From NCBI GenBank assembly GCA_037576215.1, contig JBANDB010000007.1:3627001-3691000 (forward strand): a stretch of 64,000 nt of DNA. The letters are read 5' to 3'. Below are positions 23,401 to 35,172 of this stretch, piece after piece. The DNA is from Armillaria gallica (taxonomy: Eukaryota; Basidiomycota; Agaricomycetes; Agaricales; Physalacriaceae). Numbering within the stretch: the first letter of the stretch is position 1; the number at the start of each line of letters is the position of its first letter. The position numbers and the translations under genes were made by a program. The notes under the pieces were generated by a model. The model was not told the DNA's origin, did not search any database, and worked only from the letters and a program-made list of their open reading frames with translations.

Positions 23401-26400
23401 GCCCGTTCCCGTCTGCTTTTCCGGGACACTGCTCTGCTGCTGCTGATTCCCCTTTGTTGTCGGGGTTGTGCTTGTTTTTGCCTGCTGCTTCCAGTCTGCT
23501 GCTTTACTGCCTCCCTGTTCTGCCCTCCTCGTCCTCCAGTTGTGATTGATCCGTAGTATGCGCCACTTCCATTCTTAGTAATTCACAGGGAGTTCTCCAT
23601 CTGTCGCGTAAATAATGTCTTCAGCAGATGAGCAACACGCCTTCTTGACTTGGGCCACCATCATCTGGTCGATTTCGATGACTCCTGCTTCGAAGGCTAG
23701 GGACTCAAACTGTTGGAAGAATAAGTCGCCATCCGGGAAGGTATTCTGGCAGAGCTTCTCCCATTGGGCGATCTTGATCTCGGCGTTGGTGTCCTTCCAG
23801 AACCGTCGCCTAACCTCTTCGACGAACTGCTCGTAGGCCGGGTAAAGCTGGAACCCATTGGCGTCTCTCCCTAGTTCTCGTGCGCATAACTCCCACCATA
23901 CCTGGGCATCCTTTCCGAATCGCAACGCACAAAAGATAACTTTGTGGGGGTGGTAATAGAAGTGTTGGTTGAAAACCGAGAAGTACATGTCACACTGCAA
24001 AAAGAACCAGGCTATGTCATTGGAGTCGCCGTTAAAGTTCTCCGGTTCCTTGACCATGTTGGGCTTCAACGTCGCCCATGGCCCTAGGTTGTTCGCGTCG
24101 AGTACCCATGGTGCAGGAGGATCTGGCGGCCCGGGTGGTGGTGGATATCAAGGTGGTGCCCACCTCCGGGGAGCGTCGGGTGGCGGTGGTGGTGGTGGTG
24201 GTGGTCCCGATGGCGGTTGTGGTTTGCTAGGCAGCGGGGGTTGGTTCAAGGATCCCACGCCGTCGTCGGCATTAGTGGTGGCGAAGAGCCTTGACCCCAG
24301 GATTGCGAAACCAGCTAAACATCCGGCAAGTAGCTCATCACGAGTGAACGCAGCAGATGACAAAGCAACCCCATCTGCCAACGGAGACCCCTCGTCACCT
24401 AAGGGGTTCGAGACCAAAGTCATAACCCCATCTCCCCCGCCGTCAGAGGGCTGTGCAAGGTTGTTGAAGGAGGGAACTTCGACCACAACCAAGGAGATAG
24501 TTGTAGAGATTGAGGTGCCGAAAGCAACGGGGGACCCTGAGGGCTCGGAAGGAGCTGGCAAAACTGGTAAAACCGTTCATTCGGTACAAGTCGAGTCTGT
24601 CGCCTGAGGTGACCCTTCCGAGAAACGCACCCCACGCCTCACCCAGGGAGGTCAAGAGCGGATATGCACCCCACATCCCACCCAGGAGCAGCAAGAATCC
24701 TCAAGCCGCGACTCCTCAAGATACGACTTGAAGGAATACCGCGCAGCCGATGAACAGGCGGAAGCCACTAGCACCCAGGCAGTGAATAGGGGGCACCCGG
24801 TACAGATTGAGGAGGTTCCTGATGATGAAGATGATACTAGCTTTTGCCTGAGCCAGAAGACTAACCAAAAACCCTCAAAGACACCCGAGGTGACCCAGTC
24901 GACGGTAGCCGAGCTATCAGGTTCTGGCGCGAAGACTGAGAAGGTCCCATTTGCATGGCTTAAACTGTTTGAAGCAGAATAGACATTACGCGGAGTCAAG
25001 GAAGCAAAGACCGAGTCAGAAGCAAGGGCGATCCTGAAGAATTGGATCCACAAAACGAGGGTTGAGGAAGTAGTTGACGAGATGATCGATGGCCTGAGGA
25101 GGGCCACGCACATCAACGTGCTAGAATGGATGGACGAGCTCCGACAACCCAAACGTTACATCTGCTGAATAAGCGGCAACGAGAAGGCCCTGACAACCGA
25201 TGTACAAGTCGAGATACCGGGGAGACACACTCGCATCGCCTCCTCGGCCCTGGTTGACAGCGGTTGCACTAGTAGCACCATTAGTCAAGTCTTTGTCGAG
25301 CGCCACCATATTCCCACTCGCGTGACAGCGGCGCCCATTACCATATACAATGCAGACAGATCGAAGAACAGCGCAGGCCAGATCACCGCCTTTGCCTCTT
25401 TGAACATCATTATTGGGGACCACATTGAATGCCTGGATCTAGCCGTCACCGACCTAAAAGACCGTGACATCTTCCTTGGGCACGATTAGTTAGTAAGGCA
25501 CAACCCGCTAATCAATTAGCAGACCGGGAAGATGATCTTTGCCCGATGCCAGTGCCGTCACACTCTGATCCTGCTACCAGATGCAGATCCGTACAACAAG
25601 TGGGACAAGGAGCTCGAAGAGGGCAACACCATCCTGGCAATAGACTTCAAGGGAGCCATCCGCATCAGGGCGATGCGACACGTAGCGAATGATTTAGCAG
25701 CCAAGGCAAACGCAGACAAGAAAGCCAAAACGTTTGAGGAAATGGTTCCCGAATGGTGCCGAGACTTCAAAGACTTATTCGATAAAGAAAGCTTTGATGA
25801 ACTCCCAGAGCCGAAACCGTGGGACCATGCCATTGAACTTATTCCAAACGCTAACGCCAATCTGGACTGCAAGGTCTACCTGCTCAATCGAGAGGAGCAG
25901 GAGGAGTTGGATAAATTCTTGGATGAGAATTTGACAAGCGGAAGGATACAACCCTCCAAGTCGCCTATGGCATCCCCATTCTTTTTCATAAAGAAGAAGG
26001 ACGGGAAGTTGAGACCTGTCCAAGATTATTGGAAGCTTAACGAAATGACCATCAAAAACCGATACCTGCTCCCTTTAATCTCAGAACTAATGGACAAGCT
26101 ACGAGGTGCCAAGTACTTCTCTAAATTGGACAGGGGACGAGTGGAAGGTTGCCTTCAGAACTAACCATGGCTTGTACGAACCCATGGTAATGTTCTTTGG
26201 GCTTACCAATTCCCCTGCCACCTTCCAATGGATGATGAACGATATCTTTAAAGACCTCATCACATCCGGAAAGGTTACCATCTACCTCGACGACATCCTC
26301 ATTATGTCTAAAACCAAAGAGGAGCACCGTCGAATCACACGAGAAGTACTAGCGACTCTGCGGAGACACAAACTGTTCCTTAAAGCCAAAAATGCAAGTT

Positions 26401-29400
26401 CGAAGTCCTCGAAACAGAGTACCTAGGCATCATTATCAGCGAAGGCAGCATCCGCATGGATCTGGTCAAAATTAAGGGCATCCTTGACTGGCCGGTACCA
26501 ACCAAGAAGAAGGAGCTGCAATCGTTTTTGGGATTCACAAACTTCTACCGATGCTTCATAAAAAATTACAGCAAAATTGTGAAGCCCATGACTCAGCTGA
26601 CAGGCAACGATGCGTGGAAATGGGGCAAAGCTCAGCAGGAGGCATTTGAACAGCTGAAGAAGCAATTGGCTGAAGACGTCGTGCTTGCTATACCGACGAA
26701 CGAGGGGAAGTTCAGAGTGGAAGCGGATGCTAGTGAAGGAGCCATTGGCGCCGTGCTCTCTCAGGAGCAGGACGGCAAGTGGAGGCCGGTTTCGTTCTTG
26801 TCTAAATCCCTCTCCGTTACTGAACACAACTACGAGATCTACGACAAGAAACTCCTGGCAATCATGCTCACACTAGAAGAATGGAGGCACTACCTGATGG
26901 GCGCCTACCAAGACTTCGAGATCTGGACCGATCATCAGAACCTCCAGTACTTCCGGAAGCCACAGAAGGTGAACCGCCATCAGGCTCGATGGATCACCGA
27001 GCTAGCAGAATATCATTTCACCCTTCATCATAAAGCCAGGACTGCCAACAAGAAAGCCGACCTTCTCTCTCGCCGAGCAGATCATAACCAAGGACAAGAC
27101 AACAACGACCAAGTAGTCGTCCTGTCTCCCGAGCATTTCCGGGCAATGATCATGCCCACCCTTGAAGAGACCCATCAGAAGGTGCAGACTGCCACCAGGA
27201 AAACCCACCTCTGGGACAACGCAGTCACTGGCTCCATCAACCATGACCGTGGCATGAAGATGAAGGACGGACTGGTTTGGTACGATGGCAGGATCTACGT
27301 TCCACGAGACCACGCACTACAAGGGGAAATTATCGCCCGATCCCACGACCATGTCACAGCTGGACACCCGGGCATTGAGAAGACCAAAGAACTCATATTA
27401 CGAGAATTCTGGTGGCTGAAGCTGAAAAGGGATGTCGAAACCTACGTACGAGCCTGCGAGACTTGTCAGCGCACAAAAAGCAGCACTCAGGCAAAGGCAG
27501 CACCTCTCCACCCCAACGAAATACCTTCTCGCCTGTGGACCCACATCTCGGTAGACATGGTAATGGGCTTACCCAAGAGCAATGGCCATGACGCCATCCT
27601 GGTAATTGTAGATCGCTTCTCGAAAGAGATCGTCCCAGTCGCATGCTCTACCGAACTATCATTGAAAGGTTGGGCAAAGATTTTGCGAGACGAGGTATAT
27701 GCCAAGCATGGAATGCCCCAAGTCATCATTTCAGACAGGGGAACGGTGTTCGTATCCAAGTTCATGAAGGACCTCTATGATCTCTTGCAGATCAAAGGCA
27801 ACACCTTGACAGCTTATCACCCTCAAACGGATGGGCAAACCAAAAGAGTTAATCAAGAAATTGAAAAGTACCTCCACATGTTTGTCAACCACCTTCAAAC
27901 CGATTGGGCAGAATGGCTCTCGCTCACTGTGTTCGCTCATAACAATCGAGTACACTCCTCGACTGGCAAAAGCCCCTTCGAAGTCAACTACGGTTACAAC
28001 CCCGACATGTTACCGGGAACAAAAACCGCCGCGCCATTCTGAACCCCCACCTCGAACACCTTCGTCTCCAAAATGCAAGAGATCCATGCCGCCACCAAAC
28101 AATCTCTCGAAAAGGCTACACTACAAATGAAGGTGCAGTATGACAAATCGAAATACCCTGCCATCGAGTACAAAATAGGCAACAAGGTCTGGCTTGACAT
28201 GTCCAACCTCCACCTCCCCTGCCCAAAGAAAAAACTAGACGACAAACGAACGGGCCCCTTCGAGATCAAGGACAAAAAGGGCACCTCGGCATACACCCTC
28301 GCTCTCCCAGCCAACTGGAAGATTCACCCAACCTTCAACGAGTCACTACTCACACCATACATTCCCCCAGCGTTCCCAAATCAAGAACAACCACCTCCGC
28401 CACTGCCAGACCTTATAGATGGAGAAGAGCATTACAAAGTCGAGAAAGTCTTAGACATCAGACATCGATGAGTGCGAGGAAGGAGGGGAGAACCACTGAG
28501 AACAACGACAGACTACTTCGTTAAATGGAAGGGCTATGGACCCGAATCAAACAGCTGGGTACAAGAGGACGGCATGGATGCCGAAGAACTCATTGAAGAG
28601 TTCCTTGCTGAACATGTCGACAACATTGACACAGACGCCTATCAGCCAGACTGGCAATCTTACACAGACAAGGAGACCGGCGAAAAAGTATGGTATGATC
28701 AAAACAAGCTCTGGGACTTGCTTGGAGGGCCAGACGATCCTTCCCAAGACACCAGGGGACCGGACGAGCCAATCCAAATCCCTAGGATACGCCTGGGGAA
28801 GGCTTAACAGTGGTCAGGACACCTACCTTAACGAGGGGGTAATGTTACGATTTATTCATTTTTTGCCTTATCTTATCTTATCACAGGAAACCGGACCGAC
28901 CGGGCCACTGATCACAGGAGTAACAAGGGCTACAAGATAACATTCCCATGTTATCACTTCATTATCACACCATGTCGCTTCGCTATTGCGTGCCCATACG
29001 TTCTCGCTCCAACAACGCATGTTCATGAACTCTATCTTTCTTACACGGTTTATTATTAGAATCCTCACTTCGCATACTTAAGTAGTAGCTCTCATTGTAT
29101 GTACCCCAGCTTTGAGCTAACTTTAATCTATACCAAAACTATCGCTTAATTCGTCGCGGACGGCTAAGGAATTAGTCTTAACGCCTATTGCTTAAGGGAC
29201 TCATCGGTGACTGCCCGAACGCGAGACAGCCATTGTTTACCCTTGATAGGAGTTCAGGTCTAATAGTACCATGATCAATAGAAGAAATTATGAGCTTCAT
29301 ACCGCCTGCGCTGTAAGCATTAGTGCTCCCTTTGGGTATGGGATTGCAGATGTGTCGTCCATTGTGCCAGGCAGCACCATGAAGTGAGCTTCTGCCATGA

Positions 29401-31617
29401 CACGAATAATGAGCTCGTGATGGAACATGCCCTACAAAGGCAATGAGCCCCACTCTGATCAACTGGGAAAGAACACGTACCCATCTCTTTGCTCCACCTG
29501 CTTTCATGTTCCATCCCATCCACATGAAAGGCAGTGTGGCCATAATACCCTTCCCTGGCGATGTCAGAGTCATAAGCCATGTCATATACTGTGAAATCAA
29601 TTCGGGGGATGAAAGTGTCTCACTATAATCCCTGATAAAAGCTTCCACCGCTTTTTCGGCCTCAGTGCAAATTTCGTGGCGGAAATCTGTCATCCGATAA
29701 TTGGCCTAACAACTGACATATTAGCAAGGGTATATTGGACAAATGAAACATACCAGGCCCATCCATATGCCCCTCTCTGCAACGATATGTTGATCTGGCC
29801 CAAATTCTAGATTGACAGCTTCTTGAACATCATTTGAAAAAAGTGGTGACCATGGTGTTGTCGAGCATCCAAGTTTCTCACATAGGTAGGGAACGATTTG
29901 CTTGCTGAAGGCTTCCTGAGTCCCTGCCGGTAAGTCGTTTGTTGTCCACTTTTTCCTTCCACCACGTGCTTGTGTGGCTGTTATGTTTGCTGGACCCTTC
30001 TTCAAAATTTTAACTAGGTCCTAGTGAACATAGGTTAGGAGGCTCCTAGACTTAGCAAAGGGTGCATACAACTGTGGAAGTTCCTGACTGGCAAGCAGCT
30101 ACATCACCGGTGGCTGGGACCTTGACGATGTTGACAAATTCTGGCTTGACATCCTTGTTGTCATCCACCATACCACCCGCTTGCACTAATGAATTGTTCT
30201 CTGCTTGACTTGCTCGAGCATCTGTAACAGATATCATCATTGTAGTACAGGAGCTCTGAGTCATGCAATCTGGACATACCTTTCTTGCTACCCTTTTGCT
30301 TGGCCTCCTCGATGTTTTTGTGTTCCCAGTTCTTCGCTAAGGGGCCAGGTTTCATCGTACTCAGTGGTTCTGTCTTCAGTTTAGGATTTTCAGCTTTGGA
30401 CTTTGTGGTTTTCTTCTTCTTCTTTCTAGGGGGCTGTCCAGGCTTCGCAGGCTGGCTCACTGTTGCAATCTCAGCCTGCTCATCATCGGAGACCAAACTG
30501 GTCAGAAGGTCAAGCTATGTTCAAGTTCACAGTGCGACAGAGTAGAATACGTACACTGTTGCTGTCTCAGGCCCTTGAGAATCATCATGGATGGTATGCT
30601 TCTTGCACTTGAGAGTGACATGCTTGGGCGCTTGAAGAGTCTGGGTTGTTGAGGCAGGTAAATTCTGGGTCCGTACTTGCTGACTTGGCGTTCCAACCCT
30701 ATCATTGGTGAATTGAGCATTGGCAATGGAAGAACGAGCAGACACCTTTGCTGTTTTACCTGATTTGGCCACCTTAGCTGGTTGAACGTGATCTGGGTCT
30801 TGGTTTTTGCTTTCCCCAGAATGTGTGCTATCACGAGGTGGGACGTAGTTGTCTGATTCATTGCCAGAACCACCAGAGACCACAGGCTGTCTGCGAGAGA
30901 TCTCAGCTTTAACCATGGTAAGCACATCAGGTGAGTTGGATGATATGGGAGGATTCTTACTTTGTTTGATAGTACTTGGTCGTCTTTCATGCTCTGCCAG
31001 GCCAGCCTGAACTTCGTCCTCAAGCGACGCCTCAACGGTGTTGACTATGTGCTCATGACTTGGTGTCAGACCAGAAGGTGCCTCAAGGTCTCTGACATTA
31101 ATGTCTTGGGTTATTACATGTGTTAGAACATGCTTTCCAAGTGATAGACAAAGACTGACCTGACGAATTCTTTTTAGATACATCGACATTGTCCTGTCCT
31201 GCACCTGGATGAGCCTCAATAGCATCCATGTTGACATCATTGGCTATTACATGCACAGTAAGAATAGGCCTGACAAGTGATAGCGGCAGATGACTGACCT
31301 GGCGAAGATTTTTTAGATGTACCTATACTCTTTTTCCCGGGGCCAAGCAGATGGTTCACAGTCAATGCACATTGGACATCCTCACGACGCAGCTTATCCT
31401 CAATGTCAGCAACGTTTACCTTCTCCTTGTCCCTCTGTTCCTGTACCTGCACCTGCTCTTGCTTCTTCTGCACCCATTTGAGGATCTTCTGGCCAATGGG
31501 CTCCATATTGTCGGGATTCTCCCAATCATCAACAACACCAGGGTGCTGGCCTCTATTGCTAGTATGGAGCTGTATGCTGGGAGGCAGCATCAGCTTTTTT
31601 TTGGTGTGGGGAGGCAT
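20406..31617 (-). CDS. DUF6532-like protein, nine exons, last intron invaded by a gypsy element
   Basis: Predicted exons on the minus strand are 31617-31299, 31243-31160, 31104-30557, 30514-30280, 30221-30070, 30020-29754, 29705-29481, 29431-29303 and 20927-20406. They sum to 2481 nt (826 codons plus stop), open throughout with GT/AG junctions of consistent phase. The N-terminal third is low-complexity and basic, including KKKKKTTKSK. The C-terminal half (exons 6-9) resembles the basidiomycete DUF6532 family: a helical domain ending ALMLTAQAVERAVSMWTTG across the last junction, then an acidic Ser/Glu/Asp tail. The function of that family is unknown. Without the insert the last intron would be 50 bp; a gypsy element (20946-29265) lies in it, flanked by GTACC. 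The start ATG at 31617 is chosen over 31851 because MPPHTKKK begins a typical family N-terminus. It is divergent from the Plavaka gene, 138 bp apart. The family name rests on remembered patterns, not a search. Confidence 0.7.
20946..21368 (+). repeat. Left LTR of gypsy 1
   Basis: Begins TGTTACG and ends GTCTAATA, 423 bp, equal in length to the right LTR. The 5-bp target duplication GTACC lies directly before it. A related but shorter solo LTR sits in reverse at 58058-58421. Confidence 0.92.
21413..23150 (+). pseudogene. Unrecognised gypsy 1 ORF with N-terminal membrane segment
   Basis: Starting 45 bp after the LTR, the frame opens MSTTLEILLSTVYLGVG and continues hydrophobic to about residue 30 (a likely signal anchor or single transmembrane helix), followed by an Arg-rich stop-transfer and a Pro-rich tract. 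The same frame stays protein-like to about 22530 (for example ELDWRYRVDEQGLNWYDHER) although broken by several TGA and one TAA. At about 22530 the coding sense moves to another frame (ITIAQALYLLSIGKLVQV, then TPAGRDYAHYRYSYILKEEA). It shifts again near 23000-23110 before ending against the 3' end of gag. A 319-codon Ser/Pro-rich open frame at 21570-22526 looks like a shadow. I do not recognise the family; its place between LTR and gag is unusual for a gypsy element. Confidence 0.5.
23176..24561 (-). pseudogene. Gag of gypsy 1, on the strand opposite to pol
   Basis: One minus-strand frame of 461 codons, broken only by TGA at 24148-24150 and TAA at 23575-23577. Order: a variable N-terminus; polyproline (encoded by the GGT microsatellite near 24180-24207); PAPWVLDANNLGPW; then the retrotransposon gag core starting KPNMVKEPENFNGD with conserved W and FW residues (about 24050-23640); and a CCHC zinc knuckle CYHCGQLGHFKRDC near 23315. 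In an ordinary gypsy element gag lies in the same sense as pol. Here it runs the other way and converges on the plus-strand ORF to its left. The glycine-rich plus-strand frame at 23969-24607 is partly the complement of the polyproline tract. Confidence 0.75.
24608..28807 (+). pseudogene. Pol polyprotein of gypsy 1
   Basis: Domains: an acidic linker; aspartic protease with ALVDSGCTSS near 25247; reverse transcriptase from about 25.88 kb (FFFIKKKDGKLRPVQDY, then IYLDDILIMS near 26290); RNase H (VEADASEGAIGAVLS near 26720); integrase with an HHCC zinc domain (27350-27480) and DDE core (SVDMV, IISDRG, E in KRVNQEIEKY); and a C-terminal chromodomain (YFVKWKGYGPESNSW near 28515). Breaks: TAG where Trp is expected near 25486 and 25517; a deletion of about 10 codons near 26135 in RT; a 1-bp deletion near 26392; TGA at 28040 and 28469 where Arg is expected. 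The chromodomain is typical of gypsy elements that target heterochromatin. Confidence 0.85.
28843..29265 (+). repeat. Right LTR of gypsy 1
   Basis: Begins TGTTACG at 28843, preceded by the purine tract GAGGGGGTAA, and ends at 29265 before the second GTACC. It has the same length as the left LTR. About 16 differences are visible by eye, mostly C/T and G/A, many at positions where one LTR has CG. Confidence 0.92.
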
Positions 31618-31755
31618 GTCGTGGAGTGGTGGAAAGAGTTGGCAGCTTATGGAGCTCCTGAGTGTCGTTCTGCATGGTTTATTTTTTTTCCTAAGTTGAA
31701 TTTGTGTTTCATGCTGATGTCTGGCATCCTCTTCCGCTCCACCACAGCCTTTGCG
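31618..31755. promoter_or_regulatory. Divergent promoter region between DUF6532-like gene and Plavaka
   Basis: Only 138 bp separate the two proposed start codons (31617 minus, 31756 plus), so both genes must share or abut their promoters. I could not identify a TATA box or a binding site. The close divergent pairing may mean that the two genes moved together as one element. Confidence 0.4.
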
Positions 31756-34700
31756 ATGACCAGGTCTCTCAAGCAATGGACAATACCTTGTAAAAACTCG
31801 GCTGCAGGATGTAGCTGCTATTTTTCTACACCGAATGGTGTTTCCATCCATCTCGCTTCATGCCCATTTCACAAAGTGTCATTTGGTCCACCGGTTCAGC
31901 CTAGCCTCCATCAACTTCCATCTCATCCCCTACCGCAGGAACAACCTGATCTCAGAACTCATACCAGCAGTGACGATGATGGCTCCTTTGATCGTGCAAG
32001 TCCCTCACAGTCGGAGGAGCCAATCATCCACAACAGCGAGCCTGGTGTTCCGAAAGAATTTATAGAGTATCATCCAGTGGTAAATGGTGCGCTATATATG
32101 AGTCTCTTAGTATGAGCAAAGCTGATCTTGACCTAGGTAAACCATGTGATAAGGATGGCAATATCCTCCCGGATAGGGCACCCCCACCACCCTTCCTTTA
32201 TGGCCTGACCGACGACTTTACACCCTATGAACATCGTGCAGCATTTGAGCTAGCTGATCTGGTCTATTGCCACAACCAGATGCCAGCTGGCCAGCTCAAT
32301 GATCTTTTACAGATATGATGTTCAACAATGCAGAACAGCGCGGATCCTCCATTTGCCAACATGGATGATCTCTATCAAACCATTGATGCTACAACCATTG
32401 GCAGCATGCCCTGGGAGTCATTCACTGTCTCATACAGTGGTGACATGGGTCCTGGCGAACCTCCTTCTTGGAAGACAGCGGAATACGAGGTTTTTTATCG
32501 CGATCCCCATGCCATCTTACTGAATCAACTCAGCAATCAAGACTTTGCGGTGGAGATGGGTTTTGCTCCCAAGCAAGTGATGGATGCTCAGGGAAAGTGC
32601 CATTATCAGGACTTCATGTCAGGGAATTGGGCATGGAGACAGGCGGTATGTGTCTATTCTACCGAGTGTGCATTTCACCTAATTCTGATTTCAGGACCAT
32701 ATCTCAGAAGAACTCCAAGTTGAGGATGTAACTTTCTGTCCCATCATCTTAGGGAGTGATAGAACAACGGTTTCTGTTGCAACTGGTCAAAATGAATATT
32801 ATCCATTTTACATATCCAATGGTATTATACATAATGGTGTCTGACAAGCACATCGAAATGGTGTCTCCCTCACTGCATTTCTGTCTATTCCAAAAAGTAT
32901 GTTCTTGATTTTTGGTCTTGAGGTTCCTTTCTAATCACATCTATTAGTGGACCGTGAGCATCATGATAGTCCAGAATTTCGCACCTTCTGCTGCCAACTT
33001 TTCCATGGATCATTGCGGGAGATCTTTCAATCACTCCGCCCAGCAATGGAAACTCCTGAAGTCATTCACTATGGTGATGGTCATTATCGTTGCACGATCT
33101 TTGGCTTAGGACCATATATTGCAGACTATCCTGAGCAGGCCTTGCTAGCCTGTATTGTACAAGGATGGTGTGCTAGGTAATGTCTTACTGTGTCTCGTAT
33201 TCCTCTGCAATGTCTGATAGCTTCTATTTGTAGGTGTACTGCTTCGCATTACAACCTTGATGGGCCTGGAGGGCGATGTACCTGAACATACAGCAGCGTG
33301 TTTTCGTGCGATGTCTTCCAAAGAAATGTGGGATGACTATGGCATTATTGATGGTATAATGGTACATATGAGCTCTTCACCGATGTCCTCACTAAGCTGA
33401 TGTGCCCTGTCATCTTCACAGCCATTCACCTCGGGATTTCCTCATGCAGATATTCATGAAGTCCTATCACCAGATCTACTGCACCAAATCATCAAAGGGA
33501 CTTCTAAGGATCACCTCGTTACATGGGTTGAGGATTACATCAAGCAAGCCAATACTCCACAAGAAGCCGCTTGCATTTTTGTGGACATTGATCGTCGGTC
33601 AGTTTGTTTATCCATTAAGTCATCTATATGCAAGTTCTCACCTTCAGCTTGCAGCATTGCTGCTGTTCCACCATTTCCTGGGTTGCGATGTTTTCCTGAG
33701 AGATGTGATTTCAAGCAATGGACAGGCGATGATTCTAAAGGTTTAATGAAGGTATGTGTATGATTCACATAGATGATCTTGACCTTATTTTTGTTGGGAA
33801 CTTCCAGGTTTATCTGCCAGCAATTTTGGGATATGTACCCGAGTAGATGGTGCGAGCATTGGCCGCATTCATGGAGTTCTGCTACCATGTTCGTCCCTCA
33901 GTAATTGATGAAGACGATCTCATCAAAATAGAAGCAGCTGTTGCTGCCTTCCACCATGAGAGGGAGATCTTTCGTACAGTGGGAGTTCAGAAGGACGAGA
34001 TCAGAAGTGATGGCACCCATGTAGATGCATTTTCCCTTCCACAACAGCACTCCCTTTCACACTATCGTCACCTAATTCAAGAATTTGGTGCCCCGAATGG
34101 TCTGTGTTCTTCAATCACAGAGTCAAAGCATATCAAGGCTGTCAAAGAGCCATGGCAACACTCAAGTCATTTTGAAGCCCTCGGACAAATGCTACTAATC
34201 AATGAATGGCTCAATAAGCTAGCAGCAGCACGTGTGGACTTTAAAGTCTGAGGGATGCTGGATGACTCTCTTTTTGGCATGATGGCTGATTCTGGCTGGC
34301 CAGGAATGGACAGCAATGAAGATGACGATGGTGATGCTGTCAAGGCCCCAGACGTTCTTGTGGAGGTGAAATTAGCTCGGACTCCAGGTACGTTTACATC
34401 ATATTTATATGACTGTCTGCTTTCTGATTTGAACTTTTAGTGCCAGCCACCAAAGCCCTGCGGAATCTCGCACTACTCACAATTTGCCTTCACTTACCTC
34501 ACTTGCCAGAGCTTGTTCGGTGCTTTCTCTATGAACAAACCTCTACAGAACACCATGACCTGCCTGAGGAGGTTGAGCTCCACTGCTGTCCCCAGTATCA
34601 TGGCAAAATCATTGTCTATCCCTCAGTGATTACAACATTTTATGCCCCTAGTGATCTGTCAGGAATTGGGGGTATGTACCGGGAATGCATCCGTGTGATG

Positions 34701-35108
34701 ACCTCATGGCGATGAGGTGCAGGACGTTACGATTGCGTATTTTGCGAAGCGGATGGGGATAATGAGGGCTTCCGTGCACTTCATGTTGCCCGCGTGCTCC
34801 TTTTTTTCAGTCTTCGGCATGACGGGGTGCATTACCCATGTGCACTTGTGACTTGGTTCTCCCCAGTCAGTAATGAGCCTTGCCCAGACACCGGGCTATG
34901 GAAAGTCGAGCCAGATATGGATGCAGCAGGAAAGTGGGTTATGTCAGTTATTCATCTTGATTGTATTCTTCATGCAGCCCATCTGATTGGAGTAGTGGGA
35001 GAAGAATCAGTACCCAAGGGCTTCAAGCCCAGTGATAGTCTCGACCTATTTCCGTCTTTCTTTGTAAACAAATATGTAGACTATCATGCACATGAAATTG
35101 CTTTTTGA
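31756..35108 (+). pseudogene. Plavaka-type (KDZ superfamily) transposase, decayed
   Basis: This is a cut-and-paste DNA transposase of the Plavaka group common in Agaricomycetes. An N-terminal Cys/His cluster (PCKNSAAGCSCYF, then HLASCPFH) is followed by the conserved block PWESFTVSYSG, SGNWAWRQ, PIILGSDRTTVSVATGQNEY, then GLGPYIADYPEQALLACIVQ, HADIHEVLSPDLLHQIIKG, FKQWTGDDSKGLM, SSITESKHIKAVKEPW and a C-terminus ending NKYVDYHAHEIAF. Predicted introns: 32087-32136, 32646-32694, 32897-32947, 33180-33234 (approximate), 33362-33421, 33598-33654, 33752-33807 and 34388-34440. Stops: TGA at 32316, 32842, 34249 and 34713, TAG at 33844, and a frameshift near 33280. Most sit where related proteins have Arg or Gln. 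No TIRs were placed. Confidence 0.85.
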
Positions 35109-35172
35109 TATCTTGCAGTGGAATGGAAAACTTATCCGAAAAGTCTGGATTAATGATGTCATAGTCTGGAAC

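Larger units (their letters stand above)
20946..29265 (+). mobile_element. Gypsy-type LTR retrotransposon 1 (8.32 kb, chromodomain clade)
   Basis: Two 423-bp LTRs bound the element, and GTACC is duplicated at 20941-20945 and 29266-29270. The internal order is: a plus-strand membrane-anchor ORF (from 21413), a gag on the minus strand (24561-23176), then plus-strand pol (about 24.6-28.8 kb) with protease, RT, RNase H, integrase and chromodomain. A polypurine tract (28833-28842) precedes the right LTR. By eye the LTRs differ at about 16 positions, all but one transitions, which suggests deamination as much as age. Several stops and a deletion in RT make it non-autonomous. Confidence 0.9.

Noticed and set aside
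23969..24607. Glycine-rich plus-strand frame as a separate gene
   Set aside because: Its glycine tract is the complement of the polyproline tract of the minus-strand gag. Only its downstream half may belong to pol.
31618..31851. N-terminal extension of the DUF6532-like gene to the ATG at 31851
   Set aside because: The extension overlaps the start of the divergent transposase and does not resemble a protein domain. The ATG at 31617 begins a typical basic N-terminus.
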